Assembly (NCBI GenBank): GCA_963281255.1
Contig: OY725493.1
Span: 3,069,857 to 3,133,856 of the forward strand
Direction: 5' to 3'
DNA from: Aphrocallistes beatrix
Lineage: Eukaryota; Porifera; Hexactinellida; Sceptrulophora; Aphrocallistidae
DNA length: 64,000 nucleotides
Made by a program: the position numbers and the translations under genes. The notes under the pieces are model-generated. The model saw nothing but the letters and a program-made list of their open reading frames with translations, had not been told where the DNA came from and did not search any database. Position 1 is the first letter of the stretch; each line of letters starts with the position of its first letter. Shown here in pieces: positions 22,214-33,622 of the stretch.

Positions 22214-23196
22214 CTGTTTAATGGAGATTTTTCAACTGTACTTTGCAAAAGAGATTTAAGAATACACCGATTAGCACAATCTTCACAATCTTGAGATACC
22301 GGAGATACCGAATTCTTAAAATGAATATCCTCACGATGGTTTATGAAATCTAGATAATTGTCCTTATTCAATTTTGAAGATAAAATAGACCCTCTATTTT
22401 GCAGTGAAAAGTCGGTCATTTCATCTTGCTTTATAAAGTCTAAATCAGGAATTTGCTTAATGTGAACATCTGAAGGTTGATTGGTTATTAATTGAAGGTA
22501 TGAATCTGGTTGATAATTATTAATTACCTCCTGCTTTTTTTGATTTTCATATAATAAAGGAACCTTATTAAGAGAATCTGACTTCTTAAATTCAATAATT
22601 TGTCTTTCATTATCTGATAAAAATGAATCAGAATCAGAATAATCTGAAGATTCAGAAATTTCTCGAGTTGATTTTGCACTAATATCATCCATTAGAAATC
22701 TATCCTCGTTTATTTTGAGTATTAAGTCTTTATTTGTAATGTCACGTAATATGTGTAAAGGTAGATCCGCGATGTTTGGCATCTTCGGCATTTGTGCATA
22801 TTTACAGTAGAATATTCGACAAACATCACACAGTAGTAAGTTATCCATTCCACCATGATGCCAAGCTTGACTACCAGAAGAATAACAATGCTGACAAATT
22901 CTATTTTTTGTATCTTTTGACTGCACAATGGGATCAATTTCAGTTAACTCTGCATTCAAAATTGATTCATCTTCTTCTAATTCATCAGCAGAACACATTT
23001 CAATAAAAAGATCATGTAGAGACAGATGAGGATTTGAACAATCGTTACGATTTTTTTTTAAATGTAAGGCTTTGCGAGTTTTACGTTGACTGCGACTAGC
23101 CAGTCCAACAGTAGATCTTTTCCAATGATAATAATAGTATACTAGTTCACATACTGACTTTTCAGGTAGAAATTCGTCACGAATTTTGTTGAAATT
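22214..23196 (-). CDS. Atrophin/RERE-like corepressor, SANT end and GATA-type zinc finger exon
   Basis: Minus-strand exon with acceptor CTAG at 23197-23200 and donor CAG|GTATTT after 22214. The first residues, NFNKIRDEFLPEKSVCELVY followed by YYYHWKR, are the C-terminal half of a SANT domain. A basic stretch (SRSQRKTRK) and acidic linker follow. Then comes a C-x2-C...C-x2-C finger, ICQHCYSSGSQAWHHGGMDN and LLLCDVCRIFYCKY. This order and the WHHGG...LLCxxCR pattern are diagnostic of RERE/Atrophin (Drosophila Grunge), nuclear corepressors acting with histone deacetylases. The rest of the exon is Ser/Asp-rich and disordered. The reading frame continues past 22214 into the Helitron-like repeat, but the donor is the likelier end. 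Upstream exons (BAH, ELM2, first half of SANT) were not located. Confidence 0.85.
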
Positions 23197-23252
23197 CTAG
23201 AAAGGTGTTTAATATATATAAAGGAAATACTTAATGATGAATATGGTATATA

Positions 23253-23440
23253 CAGTAGAACTCGGTTAGTACATACCCCTCCGGGAAGCGGAAAAAAGTA
23301 CGTACTATCCGTAAGTACGTACTAACCGAGTTGATATTACATAGGAATCTATATAATAAATGAATTTTGGTTCAGAGAAATGAGTACGTACTAAGCCGAA
23401 GTACGTCTTATCCCGAGTACGTACTAACCGAGTTCTACTG
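23253..23440. mobile_element. pogo-like MITE (CAGTAGAACTCGGTTAGTAC ends)
   Basis: 188 bp between TA dinucleotides, with inverted ends CAGTAGAACTCGGTTAGTAC and GTACTAACCGAGTTCTACTG. The internal unit AAGTACGTACT repeats. The CAGT...ACTG ends and TA target fit pogo/Tigger derivatives. It sits 56 bases upstream of the Atrophin-like exon acceptor. Confidence 0.75.
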
Positions 23441-24477
23441 TATTTATATAGTGGCCGACCATCGAATAGGTGGCCAACCAAATAAGGAGCAAAAATTTTG
23501 ACGCCACTCTAATAATGGTGGAAGGAAAGTAATCGACCACTATCAATCATTAATAAAGTTAGGTGGTTACATTTATTGAAAAGTCTATTTTATCTATCTC
23601 AATTACTAAAAAGAGTTGACAAATGATGCAAACAAAGACCGGTTTTATAATGATTACATGAATTAAGGCTTATAGCGCAACTAAATTAGACTATGGATAA
23701 ACAGAACCTGTTAGAGGGGTCTTCATTTGTTAGAATTTGGGAGCTTTCACTTGTTAGAATAATTTTAGATGCAACCTTCACTTGTTAGAATGGGGTTTGT
23801 TGGCTACATTCACATGTTAGAATACTTTTAGATATCAATGTAAATTTTCAAGTAACGATTTTACAAGTTACTTGCAATTCAATCGGGATGTTTTACTATT
23901 GTTCTTTTTGTCAACGATCATATGATACCCCAAAAATTGTTGTTGATTTACCCCCCGAGGTTCAAACTTTGAATTATATTTTAAACTATGTATTCGATGT
24001 CAAAATGATACCGAAGAGCAATTGCTCCTGATGCAGTTACAAGTAGTGACAAAGGTGTTAGAAAAGAATTCCACTGATTAAAACACTATTCAGTTTCATG
24101 ATCTCAATGCTATGCTAATAACATTTAAACTTTGTTGACAAGTAGGATGATGGATGTGGAAGAGAAAATACCTGACGATTCCACAGTACAGCATTATATT
24201 ATTTAAAAATAATTTTAAAAGATCGTGTACTAAAGTGAAAAGTATAAACTCAATTGAAAAGTAAATATGGTGTTCAGATAGCGAACTGAAAGTATATGTA
24301 TTTTCTGCGATGTAACATCAGATCATTAGTCGGGTCAAAATATTAAGCAAATAGCACCGACCACAACAAAAGAAATGGTTTTATTGCAATTTTACATAGC
24401 ATCATTTATTAAATTGGAAATTTGGCAATGTATTAATAGTTCGAAGTCATACTTTACACAAACTGAAAATAAAGATA
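23441..24477. other. No gene; four copies of a TTCACTTGTTAGAAT motif
   Basis: Between 23721 and 23825 the motif TTCAYTTGTTAGAAT occurs four times with spacers of roughly 15-25 bases. Otherwise there is no recognised content. Confidence 0.5.
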
Positions 24478-24866
24478 TTGTCTCCCATACAAATAGTACT
24501 AAATTGGAACTTTTCATGAAGAGAAATACGTTCAATTCTAACAAATACCAAAAGTCTGATTTTGAAATATCCAATATTTACTCAAATCAATGGATAATCT
24601 TAACAGCCTGAGCCACCAAGTAATTCATTGCAATCATGTATAGTGGTTAAAATGGGCATATGTAGCACAAGGTGGCACTGATTGATAATTACAAAAAGTT
24701 AGGAATTGATGATTAATCAGATAATTTGAATTTGACAAATTCGAATATGCATTATTCGAATCTTGAATCTGATTAGCTGCATTCCATACCGTTTAGAAAA
24801 AATCATCTTCATGAATTGACCAATATTAGTACACAAAATGGACAAAAGTATTTGCACACCCTGTAG
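24478..24866. mobile_element. Tc1-type MITE, left end eroded
   Basis: The subterminal CTCCCATACAAATAGTACTA at the left and the right end TGGACAAAAGTATTTGCACACC match the family at 1495 and 60756. The internal block at about 24630-24700 (ATGTATAGTGGT...GTGGCACTGATTGATA) is nearly the same as 1615-1690. Confidence 0.65.
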
Positions 24867-25221
24867 ATATATGTATAGAATATACTGTAGATAGAACCTA
24901 ACAAGTATACACGTTAATCTAGTAACGTTAATCTAGTCGATTGCTATTTAAAATACAACCACTATTGAAAAGTACTTTTTAATTTGATACGTACTATGTT
25001 TATATTCACAATTAATTCTCTGGATCAGTACGTGCTATAAATACACGAGTGTCTATCAATCAAATATTTGCATTCATAATATATTTTCATATTTTATACC
25101 AGATTCCTTTGATTAATTTTGTATTTGTATTATTTATTCTCAATAGGATAAACAAATATTTAATTAATTAGCACCTTTACTTTCTTGATCATTAATTAAC
25201 TATTTATATCTCAATTATTAG

Positions 25222-25690
25222 ATTCGTCCCCATTTGAACGAAACCCGTTTGAGCGAAGTCGTAGATGAGCGACCACTTATTTTAGCGAACCCACAAAACA
25301 GCGAAAGTCAAGATGGAGTGGAATTATGAATGTGATCAAGATCAAAAATAGAAGTGTGTTAACTAAGCAAATCCAATTCTATTCACATTATACATTGAGG
25401 AAACAAGTTAATTCATCTATCAAACACTACATTTTCTTACATATGGCATCACGTTATACAACTTCGAAAAATAAGTTTTGAAGGTTATTCAGACGTATTT
25501 AGCACTTAACGGACTTCTAGAAATAATAAAGAGTCAATTTTTATTCAAGTATTGTTCTCAACTATTTCCTTATAATTTGCATTTCTATATTCGCTGTTTT
25601 GTGGGTTCGCCAAAAGAAATGGTCGCTCAACTACGACTTCGCTCAAATGAGTTCGCTCAAATATATTTCGCTCAAGTGGGGAAAGGTTAA
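25222..25690. mobile_element. TIR element with arms of about 90 bp (GAGCGAA units)
   Basis: Left arm CCCCATTTGAACGAA...GAGCGAAGTCGTAGATGAGCG...CGAACCCACAAAACAGCGAA (25228-25310) and right arm CTGTTTTGTGGGTTCGCC...CTTCGCTCAAATGAGTTCGC...AAGTGGGG (25595-25682) are inverted. The arms contain repeated TTGAGCGAA. MITE-like, with no recognised gene in the centre. Confidence 0.7.
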
Positions 25691-25989
25691 TTATTGTGCC
25701 AAAAGCTAAGGAAATCGGATCTAATATTCACGAGCAGGCTATTGGTTTGATAAATGGAGGTCAAGGAACCAGATCATTCAGTAGGATTTTAAGTATTCCT
25801 GCTACTACAGTATCTAACATTACACGGAAGTGGCCTAGAACTGGTTTAACAGGCAACCTAAAGAGGTTCGGGCGTCATAAGATGATCTCTAAAAGGGGAT
25901 CCAGACAATTAAAGGGGATTGTTAAACAGAATGGGAGGATCAATCTTAGGGGATTGACAGAAAAATTCAATCAAGGGAAAGATACACTA

Positions 25990-27335
25990 CAGGGTGTTAA
26001 ACAATTGATGTCGTAATATAGAATAGACAAATAAAACAGATTATTGCTGTAGTAATGTGCTCCCTACTTTCCTATATAACCACCATTGTTGGCAATACAT
26101 GATTTTATCCTATTCGGCATCGAAGCTATAAGATTGCCCAAAACATCCTCCGTTATCTGAGACCATCCCAGTTTGAGGTTATTTTTCAAACTTTCTTCAT
26201 TTGTTGCGAGTGGCATTGAATCCAGTTGACTTTGGAGTATTGCCCACAGATTTTCTATAGGATTCAAGTCCGGCGAATTTGCAGGCCATACTTCTTTAGG
26301 CCAAAAACCTTTAAGGTTCTTCAGACACCACTCCAGAGTTCTTTTGGAGGTATGAGCCGGCGCCCCATCTTGTTGGAAAATGGCCTTGGACATGTTTTTC
26401 ATCACTTTTCGTTGATAAATGGGTCCATTTTTTCTTTTTCTTTTAAGTGTAGGCATCAAAACTTTCTTCAAAATGTCCTCTATATAGTATTCGGTATTTA
26501 CAGTCTTACCTCGAGGAATAAAGTGCAATTCTGATAATGCGGAGTGGGACATCATACCCCACACATTTACTTTCAGAGGGTACTTCACAGTCTTTACCGG
26601 AGGTATATTATCACGTTTCCGAGCCCACACTCGGTTATTTTGCCGATTCGGAGTGTGATAAAGTTGAAATGGTGATTCATCTGAAAATAGTATTCGTCTC
26701 CATTCTTCCACACCCCAGTTCTTCCTCTCTTTGCAGAAATTCAAACGGGATTTTTTCTGAGAATCAGTTATATTTGGCTGTTTTTGTGGTTTATAAGGAG
26801 TAGCCCTCAAACTTTTCAAATAATTCAATACAGTAACGTGAGAAACTGATACAATGTCCCTCCTTCTCAAATCCTGAGTCAATATCCTAGTTGATTTGTG
26901 AGGTTTTGATAGCGATTTAGCAATTATGATTTTCGATGCTTTGGATAGCGATTTTTTTCGACCACGTCCAGGTTTGTTGCTCAATGATTTACCTTTTTTT
27001 GAAAGCGCCCATCAACGCTGTATTGTGCGTAAATTTATCTTCAGAGCATGCGAAACCTTCGTTTGAGACATGCCTGCTAAAATCATACCGATTGCACGAT
27101 TGCGAACATCAATAGTGTATTCAGTTACCATGGTAACACCAAAGAATGTTAGGAATTATTAATTTTCAGGAAAATAAAAATATCTGACACAATGAACTAG
27201 AATACTAATTATAAATTCATGAAGCATGTATAAAAGTAATTTCAAGTCAAATTCTCATGGTTAACTCGTCTAAAATGGTTTCTTAATAAAGTATTAGAAA
27301 TAAATAAATTACGACATCAATTGTTTAACACCCTG
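25990..27335 (-). mobile_element. Tc1-like element (DD37E type), 1346 bp, nearly intact
   Basis: Exact inverted ends CAGGGTGTTAAACAATTGAT and ATCAATTGTTTAACACCCTG with TA on both sides. It is inserted into the older Tc1 gene. The youngest-looking complete transposon of the window together with 13585-14276. Confidence 0.92.
26064..27131 (-). CDS. Tc1-like DD37E transposase with one nonsense codon
   Basis: Starts at an ATG at 27131 (MVTEYTIDVRNRAIGMILAG), with the first helix-turn-helix ending RTIQR. A single in-frame TGA follows near 27014. After it come a GRGRKKS linker, the second helix (SVSHVTVLNYL), LFSDESPFQL (first D), FQQDGAPAHTS (second D), NPIENLW (E, 37 residues after the second D) and a C-terminal GGYIGK stop at 26064. 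About 355 codons is the usual length for the family. The lone stop replaces what is W in related copies (RRWW), so it could be a recent mutation. The rest of the frame is fully open from 26984 to 26064. Confidence 0.9.
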
Positions 27336-28706
27336 TAGTATAGTCGAAAACAGTTTGTCCAAATCTACATTCTATGGGGTTTTTGGGCCAGAAGACCATG
27401 AAAGAAACAGCTAATCTCGAAAGTAAACCAGAAAAAAAGGCTAGATTTCATATGCTCATAGAATCTGGAATATTGAATATTGAAAAAGTGTTTTAATCCG
27501 ATAATACTATTATACACCCTTACAGAGATACGCTCCTAGTCCCAAACTCATAAATTTTCATAAGCTTAAAATGAAATAACAATATAATGCAGGGTAAATT
27601 GGGTTTTCTTCTAAATTTTTACGCTCCAAAAACATTTCAGGCTTAAGATCCTACTCCTAAAGGAGCGTTTCGCGTCCTAGATCAACCCTTGATTCCGATG
27701 AATCTGAGTTTAAATTAGTTGATTCAGATGGTCGCATCAAAGTATGGCCTCAGAAAAATAAGGGATATTTACCGGAATGTACGTCTAAAACTGTTAAGGG
27801 CGATGGTGGGAGCCTAATGTTCTGGGAATGTATTGGGTACGATTTCCTCGGACCGTTAATTGAAATTAATGGCAAATTAAACGCTAAAAAATACATTTCC
27901 AATTTTAGAAATTTTCTACAAGGAAAGTTGGAAGACTTGCAAGAAGAAATGTGTCTTCATTCAGGACAACGCATCTTGTCACAGAGCAAAGGTGGTCATG
28001 GATTGGTTTGGACGTAAAAGAATAAGTGTACGACCTCAATCCTTATGGAGACTTTGTGGGACAATCTTCTGGTAGCTATAAGAAAATTAGAGAGTCAACC
28101 AAGAACGAAATCAGAGATCAGAAATTCTCTCATAGAAGAGTGGGGAAAAATTCCTATAGATGTCATCAATCGGCTGTACGAAGGATGACCGGGGCGAATG
28201 AAGGAACTCAAGATTTCAAGAGTAAATCCAACCAAATATTCTTAGACTTTTCTAGAGAAAATTAGATGATTCACCAAACTATTTAGAACCTTATACAGTA
28301 GTACTAGGCCGGGTCAAGAGATTACTTAAGAGAAAAGTTGCCGAAGAAGAAATTTAGATCCGAAATTGATTTGACCCTTGCGGTTTTATAGTTTTGATGT
28401 GTCACTGACACACAATTGACCTTAAATGGTCCGAATTGTCAAAGTCATTTGACTTACCTCCTTTAAATATATTAATTGGTAATAGTAAGTCGCCAATTTG
28501 CTGTCGAATGGTATATAAATCTCTATCTCTTAGGATACTAAAGTTATACAGATATTTCTTTCCGTTTTCTATCATACCCTTATTATATCACCCCCATTCT
28601 TTTCCAAAATTTTTAAACGTGGAACACATGCTTTTTGATCAATTGCTAAATAGAGCAATATTCAATAATTTTATATTCAGTTAATTCAACATGTATAATT
28701 TTTTTT

Positions 28707-31637
28707 TTACTCAAAAGCAGGCATTTTTTCTCTCAAGGTTAGTGTTGAAAGATTTAATCCATGTCTCGCCTCTTCCCCTGTCGCTGAAGACGAAGCTTTA
28801 GTAACCAGTTGAATAGTTCTTTCAACAGTTTGTATATGGCATGGATATCCTAGAATTTCCATAGGATCACACACAATATTAAGTAGTATTTCTTTTGAGA
28901 AGTGTTTGGTAAAAGGCGGTTTAGTGATAAGAGATGTTTCCCAATCAATCATATTCACATATGTTTCAGCAGTGAACCTTAATGAAGGAATTTTAAATGG
29001 GTGAATTTCTATCTGTCCAAATGATGAAATGTTGGTGCGGATATATAAAATAGTTTTCACTGCCTTTTATCTAATTTGCACATCACTGTCTGAAAGCATC
29101 GATAACAGAATATTTTCTGGATGACAATATGCATTTCTCTGTAGAACATCACTAATTACTTCTTGATCATACTCAGGTAACTGTCGCAGTAAAGATATTG
29201 CATAGAACATATTTCTAGGTCCATCTGTGCATATCGGTTTAATCTTAATACTAAATCAAACTGGTGCATAATTATTGACTATATAATATACATACAATTC
29301 GGGACAATCCAGGTGTAGGATGGATCGTTGAAATGTATGATCGAAGCAACCTATTAGCTAGTGTTGTCCATCTAGCATGATGTATAGGACCAAGGTTCAT
29401 CGATGCAAGTTCAGATGAGCAGATACCAGACTGAACTGCATGACATATATTTATAGATATTTCTGATCCGTACTTAAAATGTTGAGAACATCGCAAATGA
29501 TGTACTGAGTTTTGCCGCATATAGGATCATAAACCGCGATTGGCTTGCTAGTAAAACCAGAAGAAGTTCTTTCCCAATTACTCAAAAAGAATTGGGCCCA
29601 CTGTTTTTTCCATCTATTATTTCAAAAAGATGCCTCAATGCAAGCTCATCACCGTGTAATTGGCAAATAAACCAGTTGAGTGGTTTTGAGAACTCTAGTT
29701 TAAGGAGTCTAATACAGCCATTATGGATTCCAGTGTTAACTCGAGCTTCATCAGCTCCAACCGCCTTTAAATCTGAATTACCTCCCTAGAAAAATCAACC
29801 AATTCCCTTGTTATGCAGGGTGTTTCATAATTGATGCCCTATCCAGATGTAACACGCTTTATACTAGAATACCTACTAGTACTCTTTTACTAGTTGAACG
29901 GTTTAGCTTATATCTCAATAGTATGACTCTAATGAAAACTTAATAAGCCTTTTGCTCCATTATAATCTTTATTTTGATCTGCATACTCCGAAATTAGGTA
30001 TTCCACTAATATGAACTAAACTAATGGTCAAAGAACAGACTGTCCAAACTCGTGATCGGGCAATTGGCATGTTACATGGTGGGCTGGCGAAAATAAGGGT
30101 TGCTAAGCAGATTTGTGTCAGTATCAGAACACTTCGTCGTTGGTGGCTGGCATTTCTTGGAGGTCAGTCACTCGAAAACAAAAGGGGCCGTGGACGAAAA
30201 CATCCGTCCCAGTGGCAGCAAAATTGGTCATCACAAAGTCTACCAAGAAAAGACAGTAATCATCCAGATCCATACAAGATGGTGCACCGGCCCATCAATC
30301 GAAAAATTCTCAAGAATGGTTAAAAAATAAAATACCTTCGTTCTGGGAGAAAGGTATTTAGCCAGGTAACTCGCCAGACCTCAATCCAATAGAAAATGTA
30401 TGAGCAATAATGAAAAGTGATATGGATGCGATGGCTCTCCCACACAACCTGAAAATGCTTGAAACTAACATTAAACTGGCCTGGTCGAGACTTTCGCCTG
30501 ATATTTTAGAAAAGTATACAATGGGATGCCAAATAGAGTAAATAGGTGCATCAAACTACATGGTGGTTATAATCAAAGTGAATTCTTAGATTTTTAGCTG
30601 CTAGTGTTGAGTTAATTCATTATGTGTTATAGGGCATCAATTATGAAACACCCTGTATATTTTGCTTTACCAGAACTTGGTGTTATATGGGAAATATACT
30701 GATTTCCATCTTCTCTCTCTACCAGCACTCAAGTTGGATTTTGACGGCCATCAAAATAAATTGCAGAGATATCACTGATATCATGGTGAGCTTCGTCAGC
30801 TAGATCCCTTCTCACAGAGAATATCGATCTATGGAGTTTGTTTTTGTCAATTTTTATACTCTTTTCATATGGTGTGATAACACCGTAATCCTGTAGTACT
30901 GCGCTAGCTATAGCTGCGCCTGCTCGATCGCTTATCTCATATTTGTTACAAATTATGGCTAAATTTCGTAATTGATTATGATTACGTGTATGCTTGTGAT
31001 TATTCGATGTGCTTGGCTCATATTATTCAAACTCTTCAAAGTCACATTCTATAAATTCCAGCGAAGGATGATGATCAAGCAGTTGTCTCTTCAGTTCTTT
31101 TCCTCTCTTTCATATTGTGCCTCTTTACTTTTTTGAGTGGCAATATTTTTGGAATGGACGAGCGATCCAAGCTAGATATAAATAATTTCTGAGCATTTCG
31201 CTGATCAAGGAGAAATTGCCACGCGCACCTTGGTATCTTTTTATCAAAAGAGCAAAAACATTTACTTTCTTCAATCGAGCATTTGCAACTTGAGATATCG
31301 AACAGAACATTGAATTCGGAAATAACATCCTGGATACGGTCAGGTTATTGCTTGTTTTGGATATGTTATTCCATGTTATTTAGCTCTCTCAATAACACAA
31401 GAATTGATGTATTGTTTTATTTTGATCTCAGATATTGTTGGTATAGAAGACTTTTCATAGATACGCACAATTACCTCGTTCTTTCACTATATCGTCTCTA
31501 GTGGATTTCGAATTTTCATTTCTAAGCATTCTGTAATGGTTGTATAGGTCTAGTTTTGTTGGGAGTTGATTTTCTGGAATGGGTCCAGGATAACCAAACA
31601 CAAGATGAATTCTTTTACTACGCGTGTATTCTGCCAT
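28707..31637 (-). pseudogene. Decayed member of an uncharacterised repetitive invertebrate protein family, split by a Tc1
   Basis: Minus-strand blocks in order: MAEYTRSKRIHLVFGYPGPI (31637); a Cys-rich block DISSCKCSIEESKCFCSF and KKIPRCAWQFLLDQRN (about 31300-31180); EISDRAGAAIASAVLQDYGV (about 30930); SAIYFDGRQNPT (about 30750); then, after the Tc1 at 29816-30655, VNTGIHNGCIRLLKLEFSKP and LNWFICQLHGDELALRHLFE (29760-29620), MNLGPIHHARWTTLANRLLR (29400-29340), and PCHIQTVERTIQLVTKASSS near 28830. I recognise this motif order from uncharacterised, multi-copy proteins of arthropod and cnidarian genomes. The FDGR and VN(T)G...HxxELxLRHLF motifs suggest an RNase-H-like fold, and the QTVERTIQLVT end recalls a hAT-type C-terminus. 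Function unknown. Several stops. Confidence 0.6.
29816..30655 (+). mobile_element. Tc1-like element, internally deleted (840 bp)
   Basis: Inverted ends CAGGGTGTTTCATAATTGAT and ATCAATTATGAAACACCCTG. The N-terminal reading frame 30024-30250 keeps the first helix-turn-helix (GMLHGGLAKIRVAKQI...RTLRRWW) and KRGRGRK linker. The centre with the first D is deleted, and the frame resumes at IQDGAPAH (about 30270), PGNSPDLNPIENV (30362-30400) and SPDILEKY. A non-autonomous derivative of the DD37E group, sitting inside the uncharacterised gene 28707-31637. Confidence 0.85.
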
Positions 31638-31893
31638 ATTCGAAATTATTAAATGATAGGAATATAATTACTTCGTAGGATTGACTGATGAATATTTAAG
31701 AATAATTTACCATAAGTTCATATTAGATAAATGGTAACTAAGTAAAGTGCATGGTATATGGAATGTGCATCAGATATCTTCATTACAATATAATGATGAA
31801 TTATATTTAGACAGCGATTTCAACTACGATTGACAATAAGGCTAATGAAATTATGCGTTATTAAATTTTTGGAAAGAAAGTGGGAGTGATATA

Positions 31894-32434
31894 CAGGGTG
31901 TCTCAAAATTATTGCGGGGTTGTGAAATACTCAATAACTTTAGAATTAATACACTTAGAATAACGTTCTATTTACCAATATAATCCCCTGACAATTCTAT
32001 ACATTTCTGAATGCGCATTGGCATCCCTAAATACAATCTTTCTAAAATATCAGGGTCGATTGATGCCCAAGCATTTTCTAGCATTTTTTCCAAACCATCA
32101 ACGTTGACAGCAGGCTTCATCCTGTCAATCTTATCCTGAACGATTGACCAAATATTCTCAATTGGATTGAGATCCGGAGAGTTGCCTGGCCACTTCTGTT
32201 TCTCCCAGAACCCAGGTAAGTTCTGTCTGCACCAATCTTGAGTCCTTCTAGCTGTGTGAGCCGGAGCTCCATCCTGCATAAAAATTGCCTTGGACATGTC
32301 TGGCATCATTTTCCTTTCTAATATCCCTCCGATTTCATCTGTTCTACGCAACGCATGAATACATGGCCCTTCTAGAATCTCGTCTACATAATATTTCGCA
32401 TTTATTGTCTGTTTTTGAGGCAATATATGGAGTG
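31894..32434 (-). mobile_element. Tc1-like element (DD37E), 3' half only
   Basis: A terminus CAGGGTGTCTCAAAATTATT begins at 31894 after TA. The minus-strand frame 31968-32423 is open for 151 codons: NAKYYVDEIL, FMQDGAPAHTA (second D), NPIENIW (E, 37 residues later), and the end SGDYIGK. The first D, the DNA-binding domain and the other terminus are absent. The break coincides with the start of the next element at 32437. Confidence 0.85.
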
Positions 32435-32436
32435 TA

Positions 32437-32935
32437 CAGTCTGTTTCATAATTATTTGCACTATTTTTAAACCATATTTTTACTGATTATATGTTGTCGA
32501 TTGGCTAGTGGTTAATTAAATGTAAATTTGGAATAAAGAAAAAACGATTATGAGACAAATTAATAGTTGATTTTCTCTCCTTTTTTGGATGCAAATTTTC
32601 AATCTTTTGGTCATGGAAAATACCAAATTCTTGAGAAAATCTCAGGTAAAGTCTCCCACTCTTTCAATATGGCATCTTTTAATTCAGACAAATTGGCGAA
32701 GTGTTCTGTTGAGAGACGCTGCTTTAGTACTCCCCAGAGGTTCTCAATCGGATTAAGATCAGAGGAATTGCATGGCCAAGCTAATTGAGCAATGTTTCTG
32801 TTCGACTTCCATGCTTTAAAGCTTGAAATGTGAATTGGCGAGTTATCCTCCTGTAGTACCGAAAATCAGCAATTTCTAGCAGGCATTCATCTAGAGTATC
32901 AATGTCACGACCGGAGTTAAAATTTCTTTCGAAAA
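32437..32935 (-). mobile_element. Second truncated Tc1-like element
   Basis: Begins after TA with CAGTCTGTTTCATAATTATT, a terminus different from its neighbour. Minus-strand remains: QEDNSPIH (second D), WPCNSSDLNPIENLWGVLKQ (E) and NLSELKDAI. The N-terminal half is not seen. Frameshifted and dead. Position suggests it inserted into, or truncated, the element at 31894. Confidence 0.75.
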
Positions 32936-32939
32936 CCTT

Positions 32940-33590
32940 CTTCGAAAACCTCGCCCTCAAAAAATATAATTACATCAAGTAGTTGCACTTTATTTTTCAA
33001 CATAATCGCCTAGGAGATCAATGCACTTTCCCCAACGTTTTAACTAGTTTTCATATCCACTGTGGTAGAACGTCTTTGGTTGAGTGTCAAAAACATATTT
33101 ACGGCATCGATAACTTCTTCATCACTGTTAAATTTCTCATCACGTAGGTCTTGTTTTAGTCAAGGAAACAGGTGAAAGTAGCTTGGCGCCAGATCAGGTG
33201 AATACAGTGGGTGAATAAGGGTTTCAAATCCACATTGACGAATTTCAGCGGTTGTAAGCTCACAGGTGTGAACTGCAGCATTATCATGGTGAATGATTAC
33301 AGCTCTGAGCGTACCACGCCTCTTATCCTTTATATTCTGCCAGAGTTTGGGCAAAAGGGATGAATAATACGTACCGATAACCGTTTGACCACGGGGTATA
33401 CAAACAATAAGAAGAATGCCTTCACTATCCCAGAAGACTCCAGCCATAATCTTCTTCGCGGACCCTGCTCTCCGAAACTTACGGGTAGATGGAGAATCCG
33501 CATGGTGCCACTCCATAGATTCCTGTTTGGATTCTGGATCATAGTGAAGAAACCATGTTTCAACGATCTAATAATGGTCAAATAAAGCAA
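32940..33590 (-). pseudogene. Mariner transposase fragment with a lost catalytic Asp
   Basis: Minus strand: ETWFLHYDPESKQ, MEWHHADSPSTRKFR, KKIMAGVFWDSEGILLI, then HHDNAAVHTCELT (second D) and YSPDLAPSYFHLF. At the position of the third catalytic Asp, 35 residues after the second, there is Tyr, so this copy is inactive. The C-terminal part continues out of frame to about 32990. The N-terminal DNA-binding half is missing above 33590, where a pogo-type element begins shortly after. Confidence 0.8.
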
Positions 33591-33622
33591 TGTACTTAAA
33601 GTATTATAAGAACTATCTTATA

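Larger units (their letters stand above)
25696..28300 (+). pseudogene. Old Tc1-like transposase, split by a younger Tc1
   Basis: The N-terminal helix-turn-helix region (25696-25988; NIHEQAIGLINGGQGTRSFS, then a GNLKRFGRHKM linker) stops at the insertion at 25990. After 27335 it resumes with LHSMGFLGQKTMKETANLES, then DSDESEFKL (first D), KTVKGDGGSLMFWECIG, a frame-shifted second-D region near SGQRILSQ, and RMKELKISRVNPTKYS-like terminal residues near 28230. It is the classical Tc1 type rather than the DD37E type of the inserted element. Multiple stops; dead. Confidence 0.75.
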
